The notes below the pieces were generated by a model that had not been told where the DNA came from, made no database searches, and saw nothing but the letters and a program-made list of their open reading frames with translations. Shown here one piece after another: positions 12,310 to 20,561 of a stretch of 64,000 nucleotides of DNA. Both the position numbers and the translations under genes were made by a program. Every line of letters begins with the position of its first letter. Position 1 is the first letter of the stretch. The stretch spans positions 124,001 through 188,000 of the forward strand of contig NZ_SORN01000006.1 of assembly GCF_004366635.1 (NCBI RefSeq), written 5' to 3'. This stretch comes from Roseinatronobacter bogoriensis DSM 18756. Its GTDB lineage: Bacteria; Pseudomonadota; Alphaproteobacteria; Rhodobacterales; Rhodobacteraceae.

Positions 12310-12334
12310 AGCCCTCGTCGGACTGACGAGGGCT
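12310..12334 (-). terminator. Possible terminator hairpin after the 90-residue gene
   Basis: Perfect 10-base inverted repeat AGCCCTCGTC/GACGAGGGCT with a 5-base loop, between the stop of the 90-residue gene and the small-RNA promoter. It lacks a good T run on the minus strand, so it may be a weak or factor-dependent stop. Confidence 0.45.
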
Positions 12335-12366
12335 GGCCAAAAACTTTTCTAAAGCGCTTCCCCGTC

Positions 12367-12639
12367 TTAATCAGCCGGTTCGGGCGCCGGTTCAGGCTCT
12401 ATCACTTGTGGTGCCCCAGTATCATCAGGACCAGACACAGTCCCCTCTGCTGGTGGTCCAACCGTCTCGCCAGCCTGCGCAGGCGTTGGATCATCTGTAT
12501 CTGGTGTATCGGTGACCAGATTTTGCGACAACATCCACAACAGGAACACGACCGCAACGGTCACAGCGACAGCCATGCCGATAAGCGGCCCTTTATGGCG
12601 TTTCTTCTGTTTTTTCAAATTTGTGTCAGGAGCGGTCAT
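12367..12639 (-). CDS. Small single-span membrane protein with acidic Pro-rich tail
   Basis: A 90-residue protein. A Lys-rich N-terminus (LKKQKKRHKG) is followed by one membrane helix (about 19-40) and a disordered tail rich in Pro, Asp, Glu, Thr and Gly ending EPAPEPAD. By the positive-inside rule the basic end is cytoplasmic and the acidic tail periplasmic. The start has an AGGA ribosome site. An exact EcfG promoter lies 89 bases upstream, placing it in the stress regulon. No family recognised. Confidence 0.75.
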   Translation of the reverse strand: MTAPDTNLKKQKKRHKGPLIGMAVAVTVAVVFLLWMLSQNLVTDTPDTDDPTPAQAGETVGPPAEGTVSGPDDTGAPQVIEPEPAPEPAD

Positions 12640-12727
12640 AACTCGTCCTTTCGCTATCTTTTACTTCCGCGTCAAAGCGACAACCCGCGCAGAGTACCTG
12701 CCTGATAACTTTGACATTCGCCTATTC

Positions 12728-12752
12728 AACGTGCGCATGGCGATCAGGTTCC
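12728..12752 (-). promoter_or_regulatory. Sigma-EcfG type promoter
   Basis: Minus strand GGAAC (12752-12748), spacer 16, CGTT (12731-12728). Exact consensus, upstream of the 90-residue membrane protein gene. Confidence 0.83.
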
Positions 12753-12806
12753 TTACGCCAAGCGTGGCAACAGTGTCGCAGCTTGTGCAAAATGCGAAGA
12801 AGTTGC

Positions 12807-12831
12807 GGAACCGACCGGGGGTCCAAGCATT
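12807..12831 (+). promoter_or_regulatory. Near-consensus sigma-EcfG promoter
   Basis: GGAAC at 12807-12811, spacer 16, CATT at 12828-12831 (one mismatch). It is 41 bases upstream of the NepR-like gene. Confidence 0.45.
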
Positions 12832-12871
12832 TCATCGGCAACACCTACGCAACAACACACCGAGAAAAAAA

Positions 12872-13165
12872 ATGACTCTTACACATGCTCAGACGCACGA
12901 CATAGACGACAATCTGCGTCGCTCTTATCAGACCGATCAATCAGCGGCGCTGCCGGATAACCTTGCACGATTGCTGCGCCAACTGGATGGGGCAGAGCGA
13001 CAAAGCGCTACAGATGTGGACGAAGCCACCCCAGAACCGATGACTGCGCATGGTCAAGCCAGCTTAGCCGATCGAGATCTGCCTCACTCACCCGCGAGGC
13101 TTGCGCGCAATCTGCTTCAAAGATTTGGATTTGTTCGGCCACAAAAGCCGGGTCATAAACATTGA
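12872..13165 (+). CDS. NepR-like anti-sigma factor
   Basis: A 97-residue frame whose residues 10-45 match the NepR pattern: DIDDNLRRSYQTDQ, then ALPDNLARLLRQLD (helix, L-R-x-x-Y, loop, P-D-x-L-x-x-L-L-x-Q-L). NepR binds sigma-EcfG and holds it inactive until phosphorylated PhyR takes NepR away. Neither PhyR nor EcfG is visible here, so this would be a solitary copy inside the regulon it may control. The ribosome site is weak (CGAGA). The last 53 codons overlap the 3' end of the convergent phospholipase gene, but the NepR core lies wholly outside the overlap. The sequence resemblance is seen; the function is inferred. Confidence 0.62.
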   Translation: MTLTHAQTHDIDDNLRRSYQTDQSAALPDNLARLLRQLDGAERQSATDVDEATPEPMTAHGQASLADRDLPHSPARLARNLLQRFGFVRPQKPGHKH

Positions 13166-14300
13166 GATTGGCTTCGTCATTCAGGCGAAATGACCGCTCA
13201 TCAAAATTGGCCGAACCGATAGAAACCCAAGCGTCATCGACGATCACCATCTTGGCATGCAGGAATGTCGGCGCATATTCGTGGATAGATACACCTGCCG
13301 CCAGTAATTGACGCCATGGCAGGCGCGAGACCCGGCGCACCAGCCATGAATCAGTATGTTTGCCAGCAATCAGCAAATCAACCTGAACCCCGCGTTCACG
13401 TGCTTGAAGCAGCTGCGCGATTGCAACCTTGTCCGGCACGAAATAGGGCGTTGAGATCCGGATATGACGCTGCGCCGACGCCATGGCCGTCATGAACATC
13501 AGATGAATTTCATTCCGGCTGCCTGTATTGCTTTTGACCATCTGGATGTCCGAGGTGCCGACAGGTTCGAGTGGCGGGTAAAATTCGCGTCCGCGCAAGA
13601 CCTCTCCGCTGGCTTCAACCCAGTTATGGGCAAAGGCATTTTGCATCAGCGCCACAACTGGCCCGGTGACACGGTAATGTGTGTCGCGCCATTCGGAGGG
13701 GTTGCGTGCATTGCCCATCCAGACATCTGCCACGCCCACGCCACCGATGAATCCGGTCTTGCCGTCAATGACCAGCACCTTGCGATGAGTCCGGTTGTTC
13801 AGCCGCGACAATGTACGCGGGCGCATTGGGCGAAACATGCGCAATTCGACGCCGCCCTGATGCATCCGCTCGATCAGGTCGTCATCCATTGGCAACCCAC
13901 CCACCCAGTCGATCAGAACCTTGACCGCAAGACCATCTTGCGCGCGCGCAATCAGAAGGTCACAAAACCGGGTGCCAATCTCTCCGCTCCAGTAGATATA
14001 GGTTTCAAAGGTGATGGAGTGCTGCGCCTGTGCGATTGCCTGCAACATCGCCTCAAAAATTGCGTCACCATTGACCAGCGTCTGGATATGGTTGCCACGC
14101 AAAATGGGGCTTCCATACAGCCCCGCCATATCGCGCGCGAATTGCGGGCTGTCTGTGGGCGCGCCGGGCGGCACCGGTCGGCGCAACTCTCGCCGATAGG
14201 GCATCAGCGCGATCAGGAAGAACCAGAATAGAAAAACCCCGAGGATCGCGGCGACAGTCGCGCGCAGTTTTCGACGGAACCGGTGCGGCAGGCGCGGCAT
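13008..14300 (-). CDS. Phospholipase D-type cardiolipin synthase-like protein
   Basis: A 430-residue protein with one N-terminal membrane helix (about 12-35) and two phospholipase D catalytic motifs, HRKVLVIDGKTGFIGG and HAKMVIVDDAWVSIGSAN (H-x-K-x4-D each). Layout and length fit the ClsA/B-like branch that makes cardiolipin or transfers phosphatidyl groups at the inner membrane. The start at 14300 is chosen because an exact EcfG promoter lies 35 bases upstream, whereas the frame remains open to 14408, beyond that promoter. It is divergent from the AI-2E-type permease gene, which has its own EcfG promoter. Membrane remodelling under stress is the likely role. Confidence 0.85.
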   Translation of the reverse strand: MPRLPHRFRRKLRATVAAILGVFLFWFFLIALMPYRRELRRPVPPGAPTDSPQFARDMAGLYGSPILRGNHIQTLVNGDAIFEAMLQAIAQAQHSITFETYIYWSGEIGTRFCDLLIARAQDGLAVKVLIDWVGGLPMDDDLIERMHQGGVELRMFRPMRPRTLSRLNNRTHRKVLVIDGKTGFIGGVGVADVWMGNARNPSEWRDTHYRVTGPVVALMQNAFAHNWVEASGEVLRGREFYPPLEPVGTSDIQMVKSNTGSRNEIHLMFMTAMASAQRHIRISTPYFVPDKVAIAQLLQARERGVQVDLLIAGKHTDSWLVRRVSRLPWRQLLAAGVSIHEYAPTFLHAKMVIVDDAWVSIGSANFDERSFRLNDEANLNVYDPAFVAEQIQIFEADCAQASRVSEADLDRLSWLDHAQSSVLGWLRPHL

Positions 14301-14334
14301 GAAAGGCACTCGCTTTGGGAAACAACTGACTATA

Positions 14335-14359
14335 AACGCCCATCCGCCTGCGCGGTTCC
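14335..14359 (-). promoter_or_regulatory. Sigma-EcfG type promoter (leftward)
   Basis: Minus strand GGAAC (14359-14355), spacer 16, CGTT (14338-14335). Exact consensus, 35 bases upstream of the phospholipase gene and 16 bases from the divergent promoter. Confidence 0.87.
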
Positions 14360-14375
14360 CGCTACGGGGCATCAT

Positions 14376-14400
14376 GGAACCGCAAGCGGAGCCGCGCGTT
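14376..14400 (+). promoter_or_regulatory. Sigma-EcfG type promoter (rightward)
   Basis: GGAAC at 14376-14380, spacer 16, CGTT at 14397-14400. Exact consensus, upstream of the AI-2E family permease; back-to-back with the leftward promoter. Confidence 0.85.
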
Positions 14401-14438
14401 TCCCACACGTTGGCCCTGCCCTAAATCCGGATGAAATC

Positions 14439-15608
14439 TTGCCCCCTGTCCCGCCGAAACTCAGTCGATCCGACCCAGGCGGCACAATACAGCAACCTGC
14501 GGCCCCGACTACGGCCATAGTTGGCATTTTCATCATTCTGTTGCTTGCAGCCATCCAATATGCGCGCGAGTTTCTGTTGCCGGTCGTTGTCGCTCTACTG
14601 TTGTTCTTCGTATTTGTTCCCTTGCAAAGGCGCGCTTTGCGCATCGGGTTACCCGGCTCGCTTACCGCTGCGGCGCTGGTGCTGGGGTTGCTGGTCGGGA
14701 TTGCATCCATCTTCTTCCTGCTCAGCGGGCCAGTGATGGAAGTGGCCAATAACCTTCCCGAAATCGTGCGTGACCTTACCGCACGGATAGAAGCGGCGCG
14801 CGATGTATTTCTGGCCATCATCCAGAATTTCCGCGCTGGTGCTGAAAATGACATCCCCCAACTGCGCCCCGCCTCTGCGATTGAAGAGGCGACCAATGGC
14901 GAAGAGGAAGAAGATGACCTGCTAATGAACACCCTGAGCGGTGCTCTTTTATACCTGACCGAGACACCAGCCATCGTCGCGCAGGTGATCTTTGCGCTTG
15001 TTCTGCTGTTCTTTCTGCTATCTTCCAGCGACCTGATTTACCTCAAGATCATCCAGAGTTTCGACGGCTTTGCCGGAAAGCGCGCGGCCCTGACCGCCTT
15101 GCGAGAGGTCGAGCGCAACCTTGGCGGCTATTTAGGGACGGTGGCGGTAATCAATGCGGGACTCGGGGTCAGCATTGGCCTTGCGATGTGGGCACTGGGC
15201 ATGCCTGTGCCCCTGCTTTTCGCCGTTCTCGCCTTCTTGCTGAATTTCATCCCCTATCTGGGGGCAGTGATGGGCATCATTCTGGCATCACTGGTGGCGT
15301 TGTTGTGGTTTGACACATTGTCCAGCATGCTGCTGGTCGCAGGCGTGTATCTGTTGCTGACATCGATTGAGGGGCAGTTGATCACGCCCGCCTTTCTGGC
15401 GCGCAGGCTGCGCATGAATACAGCGCTTGTTTTCCTGTCTGTCGCATTCTGGGCGTGGATGTGGTCGTTTCTGGGGATGCTGATAGCCGTGCCCATTCTG
15501 GTTGCGTTGCGGGTGATAGCCGAGCAGATTCCGCAATGGCGCATCTTTGCAAATCTTTTGTCGGGTGATCCTGTGCGTGTCATCAAGGGGGCGCGCAAGG
15601 CGGATTGA
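14439..15608 (+). CDS. AI-2E family transporter (permease)
   Basis: A permease of the AI-2E/PerM family, about 389 residues from the start used here. It has two or three N-terminal membrane helices (from IVGIFIILLLAAIQYA), a soluble middle part with an acidic stretch (NGEEEEDD), and about five C-terminal helices with family-like segments LLNFIPYLGAVMGIILA and LIAVPILVALRV. Members export small molecules or act as ion exchangers; the substrate cannot be told. The start is uncertain: the frame runs back to a GTG at 14283, but the EcfG promoter at 14376-14400 would start transcription after that, leaving TTG at 14439 as the first usual in-frame start. It is the right-hand half of a divergent stress-promoter pair. 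Confidence 0.82.
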   Translation: MPPVPPKLSRSDPGGTIQQPAAPTTAIVGIFIILLLAAIQYAREFLLPVVVALLLFFVFVPLQRRALRIGLPGSLTAAALVLGLLVGIASIFFLLSGPVMEVANNLPEIVRDLTARIEAARDVFLAIIQNFRAGAENDIPQLRPASAIEEATNGEEEEDDLLMNTLSGALLYLTETPAIVAQVIFALVLLFFLLSSSDLIYLKIIQSFDGFAGKRAALTALREVERNLGGYLGTVAVINAGLGVSIGLAMWALGMPVPLLFAVLAFLLNFIPYLGAVMGIILASLVALLWFDTLSSMLLVAGVYLLLTSIEGQLITPAFLARRLRMNTALVFLSVAFWAWMWSFLGMLIAVPILVALRVIAEQIPQWRIFANLLSGDPVRVIKGARKAD

Positions 15609-15677
15609 AAGGCACCAAGCGCGAGAAGTAGGCTAGCAAGTTCCTGGGAGCCACATTTTGACGCTTTAACTTAGATG

Positions 15678-16004
15678 CTAGTTTTTGCGCCTTACACAAG
15701 ATACCCTATGACTGCTTGGAGGGCATTGCGGACGGTCGATGTTAGCGCGAAGCCGCGCAGCGTCGGGCCGCGGTGCGGCGATCCACGGTCAAATCTGTAG
15801 CGCTTTATACTGGCCAAATCCGCGAAAGATCAGATATTTGCGCTTGGGGCAGCCAAATCGCCGTGCCGTGGGGGCGGCCCTTTGAGTCGCGGCGGCCTTC
15901 GGCCTTGATTCCGCGCAACTGACCGTCTGCAGAGCCCCGCATAACCGCCACTGGCAAACGCATCGCATGGGCTCGGGAACCATTCATCAGGTGCAGAGCA
16001 CTAG
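15678..16004 (+). repeat. Dispersed intergenic repeat, copy 2 (arms B-core-A)
   Basis: 327 bases bounded by CTAG at 15678-15681 and CTAG at 16001-16004. Left arm B begins CTAGTTTTTGCGCC and runs through ACACAAGATACCC; right arm A, read inward on the minus strand, begins CTAGTGCTCTGCACCTGATG. Inside each arm is an inner inverted repeat of the type TTGCGGACGGTC / CTGCAGACGGTC. The core is highly similar to copies 1 and 3. It fills the gap between the convergent permease and CsbD-like genes and abuts the CsbD terminator. Confidence 0.9.
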
Positions 16005-16007
16005 ATC

Positions 16008-16036
16008 AAAAAAAAGCGCTGCCATTGGCAGCGCCC
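16008..16036 (-). terminator. Rho-independent terminator of the CsbD-like gene
   Basis: Minus strand GGCGCTGCCA-AT-GGCAGCGC followed by eight T residues, directly after the stop of the CsbD-like gene. Confidence 0.93.
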
Positions 16037-16043
16037 TTTATTG

Positions 16044-16241
16044 TTAACTTTTGGATGACCAGTCTTCGACCTGCTTTTCGGCCTCTTCCTTGGCAATCCC
16101 GTATTTCTCCTGGATTTTGCCGACAAGCTTGTCGCGCTTGCCTTCAGCCTGATCCAGATCATCATCAGTCAGCTTGCCCCATTGGTCCTTGGCTGACCCT
16201 TTCATCTGCTTCCATTTACCTTCAATCTGGTCCCAGTTCAT
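16044..16241 (-). CDS. CsbD-like general stress protein
   Basis: A 65-residue protein of the CsbD family, beginning MNWDQIEGKWKQMKGSAKDQ. The family features are the W-x-x-I-x-G-x-W-K-x-x-K-G-x-x-K-x-x-W-G-K-L opening and the following D-D-D-L-x-x-x-x-G-K-x-x-x-L-x-G-K-I-Q-x-x-Y segment. These small hydrophilic proteins accumulate under stress in many bacteria; no enzymatic role is known. The ribosome site AAGGAGAG is good, an exact EcfG promoter sits 35 bases upstream and a strong terminator follows, so it is a single-gene unit of the general stress response. Confidence 0.92.
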   Translation of the reverse strand: MNWDQIEGKWKQMKGSAKDQWGKLTDDDLDQAEGKRDKLVGKIQEKYGIAKEEAEKQVEDWSSKS

Positions 16242-16275
16242 GCAACTCTCCTTTTCAAATCAAGTCTACTTCAAT

Positions 16276-16300
16276 AACGCCGTGCCGCGCGCCCGGTTCC
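16276..16300 (-). promoter_or_regulatory. Sigma-EcfG type promoter
   Basis: Minus strand GGAAC (16300-16296), spacer 16, CGTT (16279-16276), upstream of the CsbD-like gene. Confidence 0.9.
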
Positions 16301-16395
16301 GCTGTTTCTGAGCAGGCCAGAGTCATGTGCTGCACTCGAATTCGGATGCGCCATCTGATAGTCGGGTGCTACCAAGACTCAGACCAGAGGCAGAA

Positions 16396-17301
16396 ATGCA
16401 CCCCACCGCCCCCTTGAACGCCCGAGAATTACCTTTGGCAATTCTGGCCATCTGCGCAGGTGTCGCATTTCTTGTGGCCAATGATGCCGTGGCCAAGGTG
16501 CTGACCGACAGATACCCCCCGATCCAGATCATCTTCCTGCGAAACCTGATCGCTGTGCCAATCATAGCCGCGCTGATTTTTGGGCTGCTGGGTCCGCAAG
16601 CCTTGCGCAGCAATCACATCCGGCTCCATGCGCTGCGCGGTTTGCTGATGGTCATCGGGGCGTGGCTGTATTTTACCGGCCTGATCTACTTGCCACTGGC
16701 AGAGGCAACCGCGCTCGTCTTTTCTGCGCCGATTTTCATAACGGCGCTCTCGGTACCGCTTCTGGGCGAACGCGTGGGCTGGAAACGGTGGAGTGCTGTG
16801 CTGTTGGGGTTTGTCGGTGTGTTGGTAATCGTGCAGCCGGGCGGGGCGACATTTCAAATGGCCTCGATGCTGCCTGTCGGCACGGCGCTGTGCTATGCGA
16901 TTTTCATGATGACCGCGCGCTGGATAGGACGGGGCGAAAGACTGTGGACCATGATGCTCTTCGCCATGCTGTTCCCCATGCTATACGCTGCACCGTTGGC
17001 GCTTGCATTCTGGCAACCGCTCCAACCCGCCGATCTGGGGCTGTTCTTGGCAATCGCCTGTTTTGGCAGCCTTGGGCTTACGCTTATCGGGCAGGCGTTC
17101 CGGCTGGCCCCTGCGGCAGTCGTGGCACCGTTTGACTATACCGCGCTGATCTGGGCAACTGGACTGGGCTGGCTGATCTGGAGTGACATTCCGGGCGTGT
17201 CCACAATCGCAGGCGCGGCGATTATTGTGCTCAGCGGTGTCATCATCTTGCTGCGCGAACACCGGCAAAGCGTGACACATATCCCGACACGCCCTAAATA
17301 G
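16396..17301 (+). CDS. EamA/DMT family permease
   Basis: A 301-residue protein with about ten membrane helices arranged as two five-helix EamA halves, the usual drug/metabolite transporter form. Typical features are the first helix containing VAFLVANDAVAKVLT, LRGLLMVIGAWLYFTGL, and PFDYTALIWATGLGWLIW in the second half. The ATG at 16396 has AGAGG nearby and fits the family length; an ATG 69 bases upstream lacks one. The substrate cannot be predicted. It stands alone between the CsbD-like gene (divergent) and the cold shock gene. Confidence 0.85.
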   Translation: MHPTAPLNARELPLAILAICAGVAFLVANDAVAKVLTDRYPPIQIIFLRNLIAVPIIAALIFGLLGPQALRSNHIRLHALRGLLMVIGAWLYFTGLIYLPLAEATALVFSAPIFITALSVPLLGERVGWKRWSAVLLGFVGVLVIVQPGGATFQMASMLPVGTALCYAIFMMTARWIGRGERLWTMMLFAMLFPMLYAAPLALAFWQPLQPADLGLFLAIACFGSLGLTLIGQAFRLAPAAVVAPFDYTALIWATGLGWLIWSDIPGVSTIAGAAIIVLSGVIILLREHRQSVTHIPTRPK

Positions 17302-17474
17302 GCGCAGCTTTATTTTCCTGACCCCCTTGTATTATTGAGCGATGCACGTCATGTAGGTTGGGCAAAGCTTCTTCATTCGATCTTCTGTCTCCTTTCGGCT
17401 TCAGTTGCGACTCTGACGACACTGAGCCAAGTCACCGCAATTCAGCGGGTGGCAATATATAAGGAGATATCACG

Positions 17475-17681
17475 ATGGCTAAAGGCACCGTGAAATGGTT
17501 TAACGCAACTAAAGGCTTCGGCTTCATCGCGCCCGAGCATGGCTCGAAGGACGTTTTCGTCCACGTATCCGCTCTGGAGCGCGCTGGCATTCGCCAGCTG
17601 GATGATGGTCAGGCCGTACAGTTTGATCTGGAAAGCGACCGCAATGGTCGTGAATCCGCGACGAACCTCGTTCTGGCCTGA
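17475..17681 (+). CDS. CspA-family cold shock protein
   Basis: A 68-residue single cold-shock domain: MAKGTVKWFNATKGFGFIAP carries RNP1 (KGFGFI), and DVFVHVSAL is RNP2. It binds single-stranded RNA/DNA and acts as an RNA chaperone. The ribosome site AAGGAGAT is strong. The 173-base gap upstream probably holds a long untranslated leader as in other csp genes, and a clear terminator follows, so it is a single-gene transcript. Confidence 0.95.
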   Translation: MAKGTVKWFNATKGFGFIAPEHGSKDVFVHVSALERAGIRQLDDGQAVQFDLESDRNGRESATNLVLA

Positions 17682-17711
17682 ACGTAAGTTCAGTTCCCAA
17701 GACGAAAATAG

Positions 17712-17743
17712 ACGGGGGTGGCGCAAGCCACCTCCGTTTTTTT
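17712..17743 (+). terminator. Rho-independent terminator of the cold shock gene
   Basis: CGGGGGTGGC-GCAA-GCCACCTCCG followed by seven T residues. It lies between convergent genes and may also slow leftward transcription from the kinase gene. Confidence 0.92.
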
Positions 17744-17797
17744 ATGCCTATGATCAAGGGGCCGGGCATCCCGCCTTATCTGCCTGCAATGCCGACA

Positions 17798-20077
17798 TCA
17801 CTCTGCGGCCTGATCCTCGGACAAAGCACTCAGAATGTCATGCAACTCAGCGAGTTTATAGGGCTTGCTCAACACGGCACTGAATCCGGATCGCAAATAA
17901 GTCGCGACCTGATCCTGCATCACATTGGCCGTCGCGGCCACGGCGCGCGGCGCAGCGCCACCCGATTGCAAGGCGCGCGCCCGAATTGCACCCAATGCAT
18001 CTATTCCATCCATGACGGGCATAGAAATATCGAATAATAGCACGTCGAACTTGCCAGGGTGCCATATATCACAGGCCTCTTGCCCGTTGGTCACGAATTC
18101 AGCTTCCACCCCAAGGCGTTTCAGCATCGCCGCAAGAATTGTGGCATTGGTTCGATTATCCTCTGCCACAAGCACCTTCAGCCCTTTGCGCAAAGATGTA
18201 ACCGTGGCCGCGCGGCCAACGGCCCGTTCAGTTTCCAGATCGGCATATGGAAATGGAAGGCGCAACTCTACCTCGGTGCCAATTCCGGGCGTGCTGGAGA
18301 TATGTAGATCACCATCCATCAATTCCACCAGTTTACGCACAATCGCCAGCCCCAGCCCCGACCCTCCGAAACGGCGCGTCACCGAATTATCCGCCTGTTC
18401 GAATTCGTTGAAGACGCGCTGAATCTGGCTTTCGGTCATACCAAGCCCTGTATCACTGATGCGAAACAAAACTGTATGCGCATCGCAAGCTTCCGCGTCT
18501 ATGCGAACCTCGCCGGTATCGGTGAACTTGACTGCATTCCCGATCAGGTTGCCAAGGATCTGGGCCAATTTCCCATCATCGCCAAAGCGCGGCTGATCCA
18601 ACCCCGGACCAAGGGACAATTCCATCTTCAGCCCTTTTAGCCGTGCATTCGCGCCATGCAAGCGTTCCAGACGTTGTAACAGATCGGCAAGCACGAAAGG
18701 ATGTTCAGAAAAGGTCAGTTTGCCCGCCTCGATCCGCGCAAGGTCCAGAATGTCATTGATCACCGTCAACAAGGCATCACCCGAGGAGCGGATCGTTTCC
18801 AGCATCTGAACCTGATTTTCATCCAGTTTCGTTTGCGATAAGATTTCCGCCATACCAAGAATGCCATTCATCGGCGTGCGAATTTCGTGACTCATATTGG
18901 CCAGAAAGGCAGATTTCGCCCTATTCGCCGCTTCGGCTTGTTCACGTGCAGCATATATCGCTGTTACATCCGTCCGCAGCCCAACACGCCCACCATCTGG
19001 CGTCGCTTTCTCGTAGTAGCGTATGTAGCGACCATCAACTGTCCGGTGTTCTGCCGGACCATCGGCGCGCCTGAACTGCGCCAGCCTTTGTTCGATCCAC
19101 TCTTCCTCTCGTCCTGCTGAATCTGCGACCAGACCTGAATGTGCCGCAAACCTGATCAATTCCTGAAAGGAAACGCCCGGACGCAAGATATCAGACAGCC
19201 CTGCAAAAATTTCATGATAACGACTATTCGCCGCCACCAGTCTTTCATCTGCATCGAAAATGACGAACCCATCCTCCAGCGCCTCAATCGCTGACAGCAA
19301 CTGCATCCGGGCCTTTTGAGTTTCCTTTTCAGAAACTTCCAACTGCCGATTACGCTGCATCAAAAGCAACTCTGCACGCATTCGGCGCAAGAGCTGGAAA
19401 GCAAGGGCCGTTGTCATCAGCGAGAAGGCAACAATCATCAGATAGGTTACAAGAGTGGCGTTGCGCTGCAAGCTTGCCAGCCCCTCGCGCTTTTCATCCG
19501 CGTCTGCATTGAAGAAATGCATGACATCAAGGGCGAATGCCCGGGTCGCATCGGATAGCTCGCTCAGTTCTTCTTCCATCCGGGGCAGTACGGCCAATAA
19601 GTCAGCATCCGGGCTATCAATCACGTCCAGATATGTTTCGAGAAATTCAGGCACCGGAAAAACACTAGCGGTTTGCTGCTGCGCATGCCGGATAGCCTGT
19701 CCGACTGCGCCATTGGTCATGACCTGACTGCGACTGAAAAGTATGTCGTAACGCAGCCGGAGCGCGGCAAGATTGTCTTCAGACGGGGCGTTCTGCGCTG
19801 TCATCACGGCAATGCGCAGCCGCTGCACATCCACCTCAGCCTGGCTCGCAGACCAATAGGCGTTGTCAGCCCCTGTGGACCTGAGCTCGGCGAACCTTTC
19901 ATCTATCTGATAGGCCAGCCAGATCAGAACAAACACGCTGCAAAGCAAGAAAACGCTTGTAACGAACCACAGGCCGAGCGTTGTCAGTTTGCTCGGTTTC
20001 ATCCTCTGCAGGCCTGCGACATGTTTATTCATGTGATTTCTCATACATGACCGATGCAGCCAGATCAGGCCTGTCAT
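17798..20077 (-). CDS. Membrane-bound hybrid histidine kinase with receiver
   Basis: Up to 759 residues. A membrane helix near residue 33-55 and another near 205-228 enclose a helical periplasmic sensor region; then a PAS domain (EDGFVIFDADERLVAANSRY), HisKA with NMSHEIRTPMNG, an HATPase domain (NLIGNAVKF, DTGLGM, GGSGLGLAI) and a C-terminal receiver with ED near its start, the phospho-Asp in LLFDISMP and the Lys in SKPYK. The kinase and receiver parts are clearly related to the 786-4790 kinase. The exact start is unclear: several in-frame ATGs (20077, 20044, 20032, 20002) have weak ribosome sites. A divergent exported protein at 20562 may be a partner. Confidence 0.9.
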   Translation of the reverse strand: MTGLIWLHRSCMRNHMNKHVAGLQRMKPSKLTTLGLWFVTSVFLLCSVFVLIWLAYQIDERFAELRSTGADNAYWSASQAEVDVQRLRIAVMTAQNAPSEDNLAALRLRYDILFSRSQVMTNGAVGQAIRHAQQQTASVFPVPEFLETYLDVIDSPDADLLAVLPRMEEELSELSDATRAFALDVMHFFNADADEKREGLASLQRNATLVTYLMIVAFSLMTTALAFQLLRRMRAELLLMQRNRQLEVSEKETQKARMQLLSAIEALEDGFVIFDADERLVAANSRYHEIFAGLSDILRPGVSFQELIRFAAHSGLVADSAGREEEWIEQRLAQFRRADGPAEHRTVDGRYIRYYEKATPDGGRVGLRTDVTAIYAAREQAEAANRAKSAFLANMSHEIRTPMNGILGMAEILSQTKLDENQVQMLETIRSSGDALLTVINDILDLARIEAGKLTFSEHPFVLADLLQRLERLHGANARLKGLKMELSLGPGLDQPRFGDDGKLAQILGNLIGNAVKFTDTGEVRIDAEACDAHTVLFRISDTGLGMTESQIQRVFNEFEQADNSVTRRFGGSGLGLAIVRKLVELMDGDLHISSTPGIGTEVELRLPFPYADLETERAVGRAATVTSLRKGLKVLVAEDNRTNATILAAMLKRLGVEAEFVTNGQEACDIWHPGKFDVLLFDISMPVMDGIDALGAIRARALQSGGAAPRAVAATANVMQDQVATYLRSGFSAVLSKPYKLAELHDILSALSEDQAAE

Positions 20078-20561
20078 TCGCTTGCGTCGCCATCAACACC
20101 TATCTATCTGCAACAGCGAAAGGTACTTTAGAAGAACAAAGAACATAAGAGCGAACAGGGAAAATCGTTTAAGAACATACTCACTCATAAACTTGACTGA
20201 TAGAAACATATATTAAGCGCAACCGTCAACATGTTTGAATATACCATCAAACACAAGCTGCGACAACATACCCAGCTTGATAGCCAAATATCATGAAAAC
20301 AACAGGAATTGACAAAGAACTTAGTGGCGAAAAACCGCCGTTAACTTTTCTATACCAGAATCATGGATGTCAAATTTGAAAAATATTCGTAAATTGACAG
20401 AAACAGAAAGCTTTAACCTTTATACGCTCATTGGTGTTGAGATAACGTGAAAGATATAAAGTTGTCTGAGGCACCGAATTATTAACATGTGACGTGTAGA
20501 TATGGGACACTATAATCTATGGCGATGTTTTCGTCAGGATGAATCAAAGGAATGCAGCGAC
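20078..20561. other. AT-rich divergent intergenic region, no gene seen
   Basis: About 480 bases between the hybrid kinase (leftward) and the exported protein gene (rightward), clearly more AT-rich than its surroundings. It contains TTGACA at about 20309 and again near 20395 but no -10 box I would trust, and no EcfG consensus. I see no RNA gene or repeat. Confidence 0.5.

Noticed and set aside
12056..12340. Minus-strand open frame of 94 codons covering the candidate small RNA
   Set aside because: It starts upstream of the EcfG promoter, has no ribosome site, and runs through the terminator hairpin into the oxidase operon end; composition is not protein-like.
15789..15983. Minus-strand frame containing CAESRPKAAATQRAAP inside repeat copy 2, with a relative at 30416-30607
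   Set aside because: The frame is a by-product of the conserved repeat core; the starts differ between copies and there is no ribosome site. The similarity is explained by DNA repeat identity.
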